The notes: generated by a model from the sequence alone, not told the origin. DNA of 64,000 bases from Phycisphaerae bacterium (GCA_016935885.1 JAFGQA010000406.1:1-64000), one strand, 5' to 3'. Shown: positions 49,407 to 58,714, counted from the stretch's first letter. Program-made: numbers and translations.

Positions 49407-51272
49407 CTACACGTGGATCACAATCTGAACGACCCCGTCTTCCGTCGAGGTCACAGTCTCGAGGCCGGCACCGTGGAAGACCTTCAGCATCGCGGCGTTC
49501 TCGGTCAGGACATAGGCCTCCAGGTCACGGATTCCCTTCGATCGCGAGATCTCGACGAGCTGCGCGAACAAGTAGCTGCCGAGGCCTTTTCGCTGCCAGT
49601 CGTCCCTGACGACGAAGGCGACCTCGGCGCAGGTCTTCGTGGCGTCGGAGATGTAGCTCGCGATGGCAATGACCTCTTCGTGTCCTCTCGGCCCCACGAG
49701 GCCGATCAGGGCCATCTCCGTGTCATAGTCAACGTTGCAGAACACCTGGAGCCTCTGATGCGGCATCGCCCTGGCGTAACTGTGGAAACGCAGCCGCATC
49801 GTCTGCTCGCTGAACGAGTAGAACATATCTTTCATCATCGGCTCGTCCTGCGGGCGAACCGGGCGCACCAACACCTGCGTGCCGTCCTTGAGGGTGGCCG
49901 TGGATTCCAAATGCTCGGGGTAAGGTGCCTTGGCTGGCGGCAGGATCTGATCGAGATAGACCATGTGTCGCCGTTTGGCCGCGTGAAGGAGCTCCGAGCG
50001 GAAGTCCGGATGGGCCACACCGATCAACGCCATGGCGCGTTCCCGCAACGTCTTGCCCTGAAGGTATGCCGCGCCGTGCTCCGTCACGACGTAATGCGTA
50101 TCACCGCGCGTTGTTACCACGCCGGCGCCCTCCCGCATGGCCGGCGTGATGCGTGACAGGATGCCGTCTTCCGTGTGGGCCGTGCTGGGAATGACGATGA
50201 TCGGCCGGCCGCCTTTGGAGAAGGCGGCGCCACGAATGAAGTCGGCGTGCCCGCCGAGGCCGCTGTAGAAGTACTGCCCGATCGAGTCGGCACACACCTG
50301 CCCCGTCAGATCGACCTCCAACGCCGAGTTGATCGCCACCATGTTCTCGTGGCGGCTGATGATGAAAGGATCATTGGTGTACTCGGACGGGTGCATCTCG
50401 ATCTGCGGGTTGTCATCGAGGAAGTCAAACAGCTCCCGCGTGCCCGCCGCGAAACTGCCCACGATCTTCCCGGTGTGCAGCGTTTTGCGCCGGCCGGTAA
50501 TGACTCCTGCTTGGGCCAGCTTCATGACGCCGTCGGAAAACATCTCCGTATGAATGCCGAGGTCGATCTTGCTCTCCAGCAATGAGAGAATCGCGTCGGG
50601 CAAACGGCCGATCCCCAACTGAAGCGTGGCGCCGTCGGGCACCAACTGCGCGGTGTGCTCGGCGATCTCCCGGATGACGTTGTCGGCGTCGGGCGCCTCG
50701 GCAACGGGCCATTCCAGCAGCGGTTCATTGCACTCGACCAGGTAGCCGATCCTGCTGACATGAAGGAACGTGTCGCCCATCGTGCGGGGCATGTGCGAAT
50801 TGACCTGCGCGATGATCATCTTGGCCGACTCGGCGGCGGACTTCGTGATGTCCACCGAAACACCAAGGCTACAGTACCCATGTGGGTCCGGCGGACTAAC
50901 CATCACGAGCGCTACGTCGATCGGGATTTGTTTCGTCGTGAACAACGCCGGCACCCGAGACAGGAAGACCGGCGTATAATCCGCCCGAGCCTCGTTCACG
51001 GCGTTGCGAACACTGTTGCCGATGAAAAACGCGTTCGCGCGAAAGCGGTCGGCGTACTTCGGGTCCGCGTATGGGGCCACACCGAACGTCAGGACCTGAA
51101 GCAACTCGGTGTCGGCCAGACCCTCGCCGCCCACGACCAACGCCCGAACCAACGCTTGCGGTTCGCCACAGGCCGAGCCAATGAAGACCCTCGCGCCAGG
51201 CCGTATCTTGCCGATCGCCTTATCGGGCGTCAGCAACTTGTCAGCGTATCGGTCGCGCCAGTGCTGAGTCAT
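49407..51272 (-). CDS. CoA-transferase/acetyl-CoA hydrolase fused to a GNAT acetyltransferase domain
   Basis: Product of 621 residues. Residues 1-430 are an acetyl-CoA hydrolase/4-hydroxybutyrate CoA-transferase (GARVFIGSACGEPQALVRAL, SPPDPHGYCSLGVSVDIT, LQLGIGRLPDAILSLL, then INSALEVDLTGQV with the probable catalytic Glu, and GLGGHADFIRGA). Residues 450-621 are a GNAT domain (VLVRPVRPQDEPMM, then EVAFVVRDDWQRKGLGSYLF as acetyl-CoA-binding motif A). It lies 12 bases after the stop of an ADP-forming acyl-CoA synthetase gene, so the pair probably handles acetate or short acyl groups; the GNAT part may acetylate an enzyme for control. Fusions of this kind are known, but the regulatory role is inferred. 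Confidence 0.85.
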   Translation of the reverse strand: MTQHWRDRYADKLLTPDKAIGKIRPGARVFIGSACGEPQALVRALVVGGEGLADTELLQVLTFGVAPYADPKYADRFRANAFFIGNSVRNAVNEARADYTPVFLSRVPALFTTKQIPIDVALVMVSPPDPHGYCSLGVSVDITKSAAESAKMIIAQVNSHMPRTMGDTFLHVSRIGYLVECNEPLLEWPVAEAPDADNVIREIAEHTAQLVPDGATLQLGIGRLPDAILSLLESKIDLGIHTEMFSDGVMKLAQAGVITGRRKTLHTGKIVGSFAAGTRELFDFLDDNPQIEMHPSEYTNDPFIISRHENMVAINSALEVDLTGQVCADSIGQYFYSGLGGHADFIRGAAFSKGGRPIIVIPSTAHTEDGILSRITPAMREGAGVVTTRGDTHYVVTEHGAAYLQGKTLRERAMALIGVAHPDFRSELLHAAKRRHMVYLDQILPPAKAPYPEHLESTATLKDGTQVLVRPVRPQDEPMMKDMFYSFSEQTMRLRFHSYARAMPHQRLQVFCNVDYDTEMALIGLVGPRGHEEVIAIASYISDATKTCAEVAFVVRDDWQRKGLGSYLFAQLVEISRSKGIRDLEAYVLTENAAMLKVFHGAGLETVTSTEDGVVQIVIHV

Positions 51273-51284
51273 TGTTTACTCCGT

Positions 51285-53447
51285 TTACTCCTCCGAGAGG
51301 ATGATCCGTGCGTCGGCCACCACGGCGCCCTTGCCGTGCGGATAGACAATCAGCGGGTTGATGTCCAGTTCCTTGATCCGCGGATGATCGGTCACGAGTT
51401 GCGACAGCCGCATCAGGCATTCGGCGATGGCCCCGGTGTCCGACGGCGGCTCGCCCCGTAGCCCTTCGAGCAGCCTGTGCGACCGGATGTCCTTTACCAT
51501 CTCGGCCGCGACGTTCTCGCGGATCGGCGCCAGGCGGAACGCGACGTCCCGCAGGGCCTCGGTGTAGATGCCGCCCAGACCGAACATCAGGAGCGGCCCG
51601 AAGCGATCATCACGCGTCATGCCGAGGATGATCTCCTTGCCCACCGGGAGCATCTTCTGGACCAGGCCGCCCCAGACGTCGATCTCCGATCCCATCTTGG
51701 ACCGTACCGCGGCCATCATGCCTTCGTACGCCTCGCGAAGCGAATCGTCGTTCTCCAGGTTCAGCCTGACTCCGCCGACCTCGGTTTTGTGCAGCACAAC
51801 CGGGCTGACGATCTTGAGCACGACCGGATAGCCGATCTCGTTTGCCGCGGCGACCGCCTCGTCGGCGTCCTTCGCCAACCGGAAGGGCACCAGCGGCATG
51901 CCGTAGTGCTTGAGGACCTCCAGTGCCCGCAGTTCGATCAGTTGGCTCCGGCCGGCCTCGATCTCACTCGCCAGCAGGGCCTCGGCCTCGCCGCGATTCA
52001 CCTCGAACCGGCGAGGGGGGCGCGTCGGGGCGGAAGACCATTCCGCGAACTGGCACTTGGCGGCCAGGGATCGCATCGCGTCCTCCGGAAAGACGAACGT
52101 CGGCACGCCGCGGTGCTTGAGGATCTCGACGCCCGGGGCGACATCTACAGACCCCATCATGCAGGCGACGATGGGTTTGTCGCAGAACTCCTTCGTCTCG
52201 GCGACGACGTTGGCGATTTCGGTGATGTCGGTCATGCTCTGCGGCGTTAGGAGGACCACGATCTGATCGACGCCGTCGTCGGCGCAGACGGCATCGAGTG
52301 CGGAACGATAGCGGTCGTGTCTTGCGTCTCCGATGACATCCACGGGGTTGTTGATGTTGGCCGAGGGCGGAAGCTGAAATCGGAGCGACTTCGTCGTGTA
52401 TTCGCGGAACTTCGCTAGCTGGAGCCCGTATCGGATGCAGGCGTCCGTAGCCATGATCCCCGGTCCGCCGGCGTTGGTGACAATCGCCGTTCGCCGCCCC
52501 TTCGGCATGACCGGGTCAGAGAAGACGCCCGCGAAGTCAAACATCTCCTGGATTGACTCGACGCGAACCACGCCGGCTTGGGACATGACCGCGTCGTACA
52601 CCTCATCCGAGCCCGCCAGGGAGCCCGTGTGCGAGGCGGCCGCGGCGGCACCCTGCGGCGTACGGCCGGTCTTGATGGCGAGAACGGGCTTGGGATTCGA
52701 ACGGTGTGTAATCTCGTAGGCGGTCTGGAGGAATGCCTGGCCGTCTGACAAGTCCTCGATGTACATCAGGATGACGTGGGTGTTCGGATCCTCAGCCAGC
52801 GACCAGAGTAGCTCAACCTCGTTGATGTCGACCTTGTTTCCGAAGCTGATGAATCGCGAGAACCCGATGTTGCGGCCCCTCGCGTAATCCAGGATCGCCG
52901 TGCAAAGGGCCCCACTCTGTGAGAGCAGCCCGATGTTACCGGCGTCCGGCATACCGGTTGCGAACGTCGCGTTCATCCTGACATCGGAGGCGGTATTGAT
53001 CACGCCCAGGCAATTGGGACCGAGCACAGCGAGGCCACGCTGCCGGGCCAGTTCGCGGAGGCGTGTCTCGCGCTTGACGCCTTCGCCGCCGACCTCCTTG
53101 AATCCCGCCGATATGACGACGAAGTTCTTGGTGCCGCGGTCGGCCAATTGGATCATGGCCTCCTCTATGACGGTTGCCGGGAGCACCATCACGGCCAGGT
53201 CAACCGTTTCGTCAAGAGCGTCGATCTCCGGCACGCATCGGACGCCGAGGATGCTCTTCGCGTTTGGGTTGATCGGATACACGACGCCCTGATAGTCGCC
53301 GACGACCAGATTGCGCATAATCGCGCGGCCTACGGAACCTTCCTTACGCGAGGCCCCGACCACTGCGATCGACCGCGGTGAGAACAATCCCTCCAGGTTC
53401 CGGCACTGCTGCTTGGCAGGCTCTATGACAACCGTGGACTCGGCCAT
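51285..53447 (-). CDS. Acetate--CoA ligase (ADP-forming), alpha-beta fusion
   Basis: Product of 720 residues. Interconverts acyl-CoA + ADP + phosphate with acid + CoA + ATP. CoA-binding domain VVGASRKEGSVG (residues 29-40) and GLAVLGPNCLGVI; succinyl-CoA ligase-like domain with the phospho-His in AAASHTGSLAG near residue 270; and ATP-grasp domain at about 490-700 (GYPVVLKIVSPVVLHKTEVG, LMFGLGGIYTEALRDVAFRL). Complete and unbroken. Just upstream of the CoA-transferase/GNAT gene, with which it forms an operon. Confidence 0.93.
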   Translation of the reverse strand: MAESTVVIEPAKQQCRNLEGLFSPRSIAVVGASRKEGSVGRAIMRNLVVGDYQGVVYPINPNAKSILGVRCVPEIDALDETVDLAVMVLPATVIEEAMIQLADRGTKNFVVISAGFKEVGGEGVKRETRLRELARQRGLAVLGPNCLGVINTASDVRMNATFATGMPDAGNIGLLSQSGALCTAILDYARGRNIGFSRFISFGNKVDINEVELLWSLAEDPNTHVILMYIEDLSDGQAFLQTAYEITHRSNPKPVLAIKTGRTPQGAAAAASHTGSLAGSDEVYDAVMSQAGVVRVESIQEMFDFAGVFSDPVMPKGRRTAIVTNAGGPGIMATDACIRYGLQLAKFREYTTKSLRFQLPPSANINNPVDVIGDARHDRYRSALDAVCADDGVDQIVVLLTPQSMTDITEIANVVAETKEFCDKPIVACMMGSVDVAPGVEILKHRGVPTFVFPEDAMRSLAAKCQFAEWSSAPTRPPRRFEVNRGEAEALLASEIEAGRSQLIELRALEVLKHYGMPLVPFRLAKDADEAVAAANEIGYPVVLKIVSPVVLHKTEVGGVRLNLENDDSLREAYEGMMAAVRSKMGSEIDVWGGLVQKMLPVGKEIILGMTRDDRFGPLLMFGLGGIYTEALRDVAFRLAPIRENVAAEMVKDIRSHRLLEGLRGEPPSDTGAIAECLMRLSQLVTDHPRIKELDINPLIVYPHGKGAVVADARIILSEE

Positions 53448-53870
53448 GACATCGAGTTCCCCATGTTATCTGACCGATGGCTCACCATCGGTCATATTAC
53501 AGGTATCACCCCGGCTGCCCCTCCCGACCGAGCTAACCGGCTCCGTTCCACCGTCTTGGCGAAGCCAAGCCTCCGGGGAGCTAGGCTCCAAGGAGTTACG
53601 TGCATTTTGCGTGCCAACTGCAACAACATGGTGTGCCACGGCAGCCTGCCAGGGTTCAAATCGATGCCGGCCCTCCGAGGTCCTGTGCCTCGCCCTGGCT
53701 ATGCGCGTCTCTGACCGTCCATCCGGCGGATACACGTATAGGTGCGCGATACGCGGAGACCGGCTGGACTGCCGCGATGTGGGAGTCTGGTGTGTCGTGC
53801 CGACCGCCGGAGGAGCGAAGGCAGCTCGCCGAAGCGGCGGACACGGAGGACTCGACGTCATTTGAGCGCC
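53448..53870. other. Intergenic region, no features seen
   Basis: Between the minus-strand glycosyltransferase stop and the start of the ADP-forming ligase. Short open frames on both strands lack ribosome sites and family resemblance. One stretch near 53465 (gaccgatggctcaccatcggtc) is a perfect 8-bp-stem hairpin, close to the ligase start, perhaps a leader element or a terminator for passing transcription. Confidence 0.4.
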
Positions 53871-55193
53871 TCATTCTGAGCCAACCAGTCGAGCCAGGCA
53901 CAGTGCCAACTGCGCGGTCAACTTGGGGCGGCTGTAATCGCGGAACGCGGGGTCCATTTCGAGGGCCGGTGTCGGGTTCTCGCCAACGTAGTGCCGGAGT
54001 TTCGTGATCTGCGCGGCGATGGCCTCCGGGCCATCTATGGGAGCGAAGAAGACGCGGTTTCTCGCGAATTGTTCCAGGAGCGTGCGGTCGTTGCTGTCGG
54101 GGGCCTCTTCCAGACACAGGATGGGGCGGCCGGTTTGGAGGTACTCGAAAAGCTTGGCGTTCCGGCCCCACCGGCCCACGTAGCTGCCTGTCAGCAATAA
54201 CAGGGCGTGGGCACGTTGCATCTGCTGGGAAGCCTGATCGCGAGGGAGCAAACCGGTCGTCTTGACGATTGACGTCAGGCCGGCGTCGTCAAGGTAGTCA
54301 CGGGACAGGTTGCCGACGAACTTGAACGTGACGTCGCTGAGGTCGCCGCGGCCTTTCAGAGCCGTGATGGACTCGAAGAACAGGTCGGGCCGGTTGCGTG
54401 GGATGACGGTACCGACGTGGGCGATGGTCAGGGGGCCGGGCGATTGGGGATCGACGATTGACGATTGACGATTGGTGCTTGCGGATTCCTGACCGGAAGG
54501 AGAGTCGGCCAAGTCGGTGGGTTCGTGGGGTTCGTAGCCGTTGGGGATGACGAAGATCCGGCCGCGGTCGAAGCCTTGTTCATCGGCAAGGGCGTCGGCC
54601 ATGGCGTCGGACACGGTGATGATGCCGGTGGCGTGGGCGATGGCGTCACGTTCGAGCCGGGCGTGTCTGCGGCGTGTTGTGTTCAGGCGCGGTTCGTAGC
54701 CGCCAGGGCCAAGCCAGCGATCGCGGTAATCGATGACCAAGGGGATGCCGGTCTCGCGATGAAGGCGTAGGCCCAACAGCACGACGCTGGCAGGTGGGAA
54801 GGAGGCGAACAAAACGTCCGCGCCGCGGCGGCGGATGATGTTCAAGGCCGGCCTGAAGGCGGCCCGTTGCCACCGCATGAAGCGGTCGGGGAAGACAAGC
54901 TCGCGGAGCCATGTCCTGAGTGTGGAGGGTCTCGCCGTCGGGTCGTAGTCGGGGAAGGTCGGTGTCTTGGGGGCGAGGGGGTCCGCAACGGTGCAAAGGG
55001 TGGCACCTTCTGGCTCCTGGCCTGAGCGCGGGCCGTGTGAGCAGGCCCGTGCGTCGGGGGCCCCGGCGGTGAGGACGTGCGTGTGCCAGCCGTGGTCGGG
55101 CAGGTACTTGGCGAAGGCGTGGATCCGCTCGGCCGCGGCGCCGATGGCCGGCGGGTACCAATAGGAGACCAGCAGGAGCCTGTGGCTCGTCAT
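53871..55193 (-). CDS. Glycosyltransferase, GT4-like (GT-B fold)
   Basis: Product of 440 residues starting MTSHRLLLVSYWYPPAIGAA, the usual opening of this family (P-P-x-x-G-G/A-A-x-x-R). Then DVLFASFPPASVVLLGLRLH, VIDYRDRWLGPGGYEPRL, and ITVSDAMADALADEQGF with VIPNGYEP. A C-terminal Rossmann domain (LTIAHVGTVIPRNRPDLFFE) ends with KLFEYLQTGRPILCLEE. Residues about 236-255 (SGQESASTNRQSSIVDPQSP) look like a word-repeat insertion at the domain junction (54437-54500). ATG 55193 is used; the upstream open frame is translation of heptad repeats. Divergent from another glycosyltransferase, so both probably build surface polysaccharide. Confidence 0.82.
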   Translation of the reverse strand: MTSHRLLLVSYWYPPAIGAAAERIHAFAKYLPDHGWHTHVLTAGAPDARACSHGPRSGQEPEGATLCTVADPLAPKTPTFPDYDPTARPSTLRTWLRELVFPDRFMRWQRAAFRPALNIIRRRGADVLFASFPPASVVLLGLRLHRETGIPLVIDYRDRWLGPGGYEPRLNTTRRRHARLERDAIAHATGIITVSDAMADALADEQGFDRGRIFVIPNGYEPHEPTDLADSPSGQESASTNRQSSIVDPQSPGPLTIAHVGTVIPRNRPDLFFESITALKGRGDLSDVTFKFVGNLSRDYLDDAGLTSIVKTTGLLPRDQASQQMQRAHALLLLTGSYVGRWGRNAKLFEYLQTGRPILCLEEAPDSNDRTLLEQFARNRVFFAPIDGPEAIAAQITKLRHYVGENPTPALEMDPAFRDYSRPKLTAQLALCLARLVGSE

Positions 55194-55258
55194 GTGGGCG
55201 TTGTCGGTCACGTTCCGCATTGAAACATTTGTGAGACGGGGCGTCCATCGGTATGGTG

Positions 55259-55335
55259 GCGAACAGCGAATAGCGAATAGCGAATAGCGAATAGCGAATG
55301 GCGAATGGCGAATGGCGAATGGCGAATAGCGAATG
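55259..55335 (+). repeat. Heptanucleotide tandem array, 11 units
   Basis: Unit gcgaata/gcgaatg repeated 11 times without interruption: one gcgaaca, four gcgaata, four gcgaatg, then one gcgaata and one gcgaatg. It lies between the start codons of two divergent glycosyltransferase genes (55193 minus, 55384 plus), so gain or loss of units would change promoter spacing. Confidence 0.9.
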
Positions 55336-55383
55336 CCGGATGGCAGACAGCGTGTTGCCTGACAGCTCGTGGGGGAGGATGGC

Positions 55384-56580
55384 GTGGCAGATGTGACGTC
55401 GAGCCGGCCCATGGCAGGGTTGCACGTTGTGATCGTGCCGGCGTGGTGGCCTTCGCCGGAGGAGCCGATGGGCGGCATCTTCTGCACGGACTACGCCCGG
55501 GCGTTTGCCACTGCGGGAGCGAAGGTGGGCGTGGTCTTCCCGGATCTTGTGAGCGTGCGTTACTGGCGCGGCGGCACGACCATTCCGTGGCGGCCACGGC
55601 TTTCTCACGAGGACGTAGCTGGCGTGCCGGTGATTCGGATTCGGGGGCTGCACACGGCGTTTGGGAGCCCCGGCTTGCAGATGTACCGATACCGGCGTTG
55701 GCTGCGATGGGGCCTGCGTGCCTATCAGGCACGCCATGGCGAGCCGGCCGTGTTGCACGCGATGTGCGCGATCCCGGCGGGATGGGCGTGTACTCACCTG
55801 GGAAGCCGGTGGGCCCGGCGGGTGGTCGTGACGGAGCACACCGGGCCGTTTTCACTGGTCATGAGGCCACGGGCGGGTGAGCGATACGTGCGGGCAGGCC
55901 TGGCGAAGGCGGCGGCGGTGGTGGCGGTGAGCGAGACGTTGCGGGCGGAGATGCGGGACGCAGGCATCGATGGGAAGATCGATGTCTGCGGCAACCCCGT
56001 GGCCGAGTCGTTTCAGGCCCCGGCCGCGCCACGCGATGGGCTGGAGGGTCGGCCGCGTGCGTTGTTCGTGGGACGGCTGGCCGTAGAGAAGGGGCTGTCC
56101 GAGTTGATCGAAGCGGCGGTGCTGCTGGAAGGATCCCGCGAGGTGGACTGGCACTTTGCCGGGGATGGTCCGATGGCGTCGGAGGTGCGGGCCCGCTTCG
56201 CGACAGCGGGCCTTCGAGACCGCCTGCACATGCATGGGACCTGCGACCGGGCAACCGTCGCCGGTTTGATGTCGGCGAGCGATCTCCTCGTGCTGCCGAC
56301 GCACGGGGAGACGTTCGGGATGGTCGTGGCGGAGGCGTTGTGCATGGGCCTGCCGGTGGTGACGACGCGAGGCACGGCATGTGGCGGCTTCGTGGGGGAG
56401 GGTGATGGGGTCTTGGTGGAGGCCGGCGATGCCGGGTCGCTGGCAGCGGGATTGTGTGCGTTGATTGGGCGGATTGGGGAGTACGACCGCGCGGCGATTG
56501 CGGATCGGGCTTGGCGTCGATTCTCCGGCCGAGCGGTGGTGTCGTGGTATACCGACGTTTTCCGCCGGGTGATGGCATAG
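55384..56580 (+). CDS. Glycosyltransferase, GT4 family
   Basis: Product of 398 residues from GTG 55384, with GGGGGAGG about 5 bases upstream. Two Rossmann domains: LHVVIVPAWWPSPEEPMGG at the start and ALFVGRLAVEKGLSELIEAA for the donor-binding half, with HGTCDRATVAGLMSASDLLV and the E-x7-E motif (HGETFGMVVAEALCMGLPVV). These enzymes move an activated sugar onto a growing lipid-linked or surface glycan. The gene ends 288 bases before the ribosomal operon. Confidence 0.88.
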   Translation: MADVTSSRPMAGLHVVIVPAWWPSPEEPMGGIFCTDYARAFATAGAKVGVVFPDLVSVRYWRGGTTIPWRPRLSHEDVAGVPVIRIRGLHTAFGSPGLQMYRYRRWLRWGLRAYQARHGEPAVLHAMCAIPAGWACTHLGSRWARRVVVTEHTGPFSLVMRPRAGERYVRAGLAKAAAVVAVSETLRAEMRDAGIDGKIDVCGNPVAESFQAPAAPRDGLEGRPRALFVGRLAVEKGLSELIEAAVLLEGSREVDWHFAGDGPMASEVRARFATAGLRDRLHMHGTCDRATVAGLMSASDLLVLPTHGETFGMVVAEALCMGLPVVTTRGTACGGFVGEGDGVLVEAGDAGSLAAGLCALIGRIGEYDRAAIADRAWRRFSGRAVVSWYTDVFRRVMA

Positions 56581-56777
56581 ATGTCAGCATGTCCTTTGAC
56601 CCCCCCAAGAGCCCCCGATCGGGCCCGTGGGCGGCTTCGCGACCCGTGTGCGGGCGTGTCCCCCGGCCGTGGCCGGCGGTTGCAGGCTCGGGGGCCGGTG
56701 GGTGCGAGTCGGGCAAGCGTTGCGGGAGGATGAGGTTGCGGCTGGATCGGAGAGACAAAAAATGAGAAATCAGCGGG

Positions 56778-56805
56778 TTGACAGATGCGGAATAGATGGT
56801 AGCAT
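56778..56805 (+). promoter_or_regulatory. Promoter of the S10 ribosomal protein operon
   Basis: Perfect TTGACA (56778-56783), 16 bases, TAGCAT (56800-56805), in an AT-rich island after G+C-rich DNA. Predicted transcript start near 56812, 57 bases before the rpsJ GTG. Confidence 0.6.
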
Positions 56806-56868
56806 TGCCAAACTTGCCCGGCCCGGTCGGGCGTGTATCGAAGTGGTGGCGACCACTGAGGAGAAGGC

Positions 56869-57177
56869 GTGGCACTAGACCGCATACGAATCCGGATGGA
56901 GGCGTACGATCATCGCGCCCTGGACAGTTCGGCGCAGGAGATCGTGGATCAGGCGAAACGGACCAGCGCCCGGGTGCGTGGTCCGGTTCCACTGCCGACG
57001 CGGATAGAGCGGTACACGGTTCTTCGAAGCCCCCACATCGATAAGAAGTCGCGCGAGCAGTTCGAGATGCGGACGCACAAGCGCGTGATCGACATATTCC
57101 AGCCGACGGCGCGGACGGTGGAGGCGCTGAACCGGCTGGTTGTGCCGGCGGGCGTGTTTGTGAAGATCAAGGCATAG
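56869..57177 (+). CDS. rpsJ: 30S ribosomal protein S10
   Basis: Small-subunit protein that also works in antitermination (NusE). 102 residues from GTG, with GAGGAG and AAGG upstream. Family marks: [57 protein letters not shown]. First gene of the operon that runs to the window edge. Confidence 0.98.
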   Translation: MALDRIRIRMEAYDHRALDSSAQEIVDQAKRTSARVRGPVPLPTRIERYTVLRSPHIDKKSREQFEMRTHKRVIDIFQPTARTVEALNRLVVPAGVFVKIKA

Positions 57178-57289
57178 GACATGAACCAGTGGCGGCCTGC
57201 GTCATCTCGGTTCCTCTGTCATGGTCTCATAGGCCCCCTTAGTCATCGACAACGTGGCGCGTGAGTTTCATCGCGCGTAAGGCAGTGGG

Positions 57290-57319
57290 AGGCACAGGGC
57301 AGGAAAGGGATCTGTGCCT
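57290..57319 (+). promoter_or_regulatory. Hairpin in the rpsJ-rplC spacer
   Basis: aggcacag (57290-57297) and ctgtgcct (57312-57319) form a perfect 8-bp stem with a 14-base loop. A U-rich run (ggtcttttcttg) follows about 8 bases later. It sits in the unusually long 179-base gap before rplC and could be an attenuator or a ribosomal-protein binding site; no direct evidence. Confidence 0.4.
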
Positions 57320-57356
57320 CGGGTGTGGTCTTTTCTTGAATTCGGCGATAGTTGGA

Positions 57357-58007
57357 ATGAGAGCGGCGATACTCGGCAAGAAGGTAGGCATGACGCGCGT
57401 GTTCGACGAGGATGGCATGGCCATTCCAGTCACCGTGGTTGAGGCGGGTCCCTGTCCTGTCCTTCAGGTGAAGACAGAAAAGACGGACGGCTATAAGGCC
57501 GTGCAATTGGGGTTTGACAAGCTCAAGGCCAGCCGTTGTCGGCGTCCGCAGATCGGCCACGGGCGACTCGCCAACACGGTACCGCACAAGTTCGTGCGTG
57601 AGATTCGGCTATCGGAGGTCGGTGAGGAGAAGGCCGGCGACGTGGTGACGGTGGCGTTGTTTTCCGAGCAGAGCGTCAAGTATGTGGACGTGGTCGGCAC
57701 GACGATCGGCAAGGGCTTCCAGGGGGTGATGAAGCGCCACGGTTTCGGTGGACAGCCCGCTTCGCACGGCGTGGAGCGGAAGCACCGCTCGGCGGGCGGG
57801 ATCGGCGGTGGGGCCGAGTTGGGCAGGGGCCGCGGGATCAAGCGCGGCAAGCGGATGCCGGGGCACATGGGTCACGTCCGGCGGACCTCGCAGAATCAGC
57901 GGCTGGTCTCCATTGACGTGGAGCGGAACCTCCTGCTGATTAAGGGCGCGGTCCCGGGGCCGAATGGCGGCTACGTGATCGTGTCAAAGGCGAAGAAGAA
58001 GTCGTGA
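57357..58007 (+). CDS. rplC: 50S ribosomal protein L3
   Basis: 216 residues, start MRAAILGKKVGMTRVFDEDG. Family marks: VTVVEAGPCPVLQVKTEKTD, GTTIGKGFQGVMKRHGF, RMPGHMGHVRRTSQNQRLV. The ATG at 57357 is used although an upstream frame is open, since it fits the family N-terminus. It binds near the 3' end of 23S rRNA early in assembly. Confidence 0.97.
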   Translation: MRAAILGKKVGMTRVFDEDGMAIPVTVVEAGPCPVLQVKTEKTDGYKAVQLGFDKLKASRCRRPQIGHGRLANTVPHKFVREIRLSEVGEEKAGDVVTVALFSEQSVKYVDVVGTTIGKGFQGVMKRHGFGGQPASHGVERKHRSAGGIGGGAELGRGRGIKRGKRMPGHMGHVRRTSQNQRLVSIDVERNLLLIKGAVPGPNGGYVIVSKAKKKS

Positions 58008-58066
58008 GGGTCAGGTGGTCGTCGGCGCGGGGTCGCGACGGCCTTCTTTGTTTTGCAGTACGAGCC

Positions 58067-58714
58067 ATGATTGAGATTCCGGTCTTGGACACAAAGGGCG
58101 AGAGGATTGGCAGCGAGATGCTGGACCCGGCCGCATTTGGCAGCCGCGTGCGGCACGATCTGCTGAAGCAGGCGGTGGTGGCCTATCGTGCGAGCAGGCG
58201 GCAGGGAACGGCGGTGACCAAGAGTCGAGGGATGGTGCATGGGGCCAGCCGAAAGCTGTACCGGCAGAAGGGCACGGGCCGCTCGCGAGCGGGGAACCTG
58301 CGCACGCCGTTGCGCGTGGGCGGTGGTCGGACGTTTGCGAAGGTGACGCGTGACTTCTCGAAGAAGCTCCCACGGAAGATGCGTCGGCTGGCGCGGAACT
58401 CGGCGATTCTGGCGAGGGCCCTGTCTGGGACGGCGTTCATCGTGGAGGGGCTGCGGTTCGATGTGCCGAAGACATCGAGGATGTTCGGGATCTTGAAGGC
58501 GACCGGGACGGATCGCGGGGCGCTGCTGGCGGTTGCCTCGGAGAGCCCGATCCTCCTGAAGTCGGTCCGGAACATTCCGAATGTTGAGATGAAGCTGGTG
58601 GCGGACGTGAACGCGTACGACGTTCTCCGGCGGCGAAACCTGGTGTTCACGCCCGAGGCGTTCAAGGCGTTGACGGTGAATCCTGAATCGCCGGGACGGT
58701 CAACAGAGGCGTAG
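58067..58714 (+). CDS. rplD: 50S ribosomal protein L4
   Basis: 215 residues beginning MIEIPVLDTKGERIGSEMLD. The extended loop TRSRAGNLRTPL-type segment reads here KGTGRSRAGNLRTPLRVGGG, reaching the exit tunnel. Then KLPRKMRRLARNSAILARAL and the C-terminal Rossmann-like part. L4 is also the classical autoregulator of the S10 operon in gammaproteobacteria. Confidence 0.96.
   Translation: MIEIPVLDTKGERIGSEMLDPAAFGSRVRHDLLKQAVVAYRASRRQGTAVTKSRGMVHGASRKLYRQKGTGRSRAGNLRTPLRVGGGRTFAKVTRDFSKKLPRKMRRLARNSAILARALSGTAFIVEGLRFDVPKTSRMFGILKATGTDRGALLAVASESPILLKSVRNIPNVEMKLVADVNAYDVLRRRNLVFTPEAFKALTVNPESPGRSTEA

Noticed and set aside
55259..55335. CRISPR-like array
   Set aside because: Unit is only 7 bp with no spacers; a simple tandem repeat.
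55194..55487. N-terminal extension of the 53871 glycosyltransferase (repeated FAIR/SPFAI peptide)
   Set aside because: Translation of the heptanucleotide array; the family start motif is at 55193.
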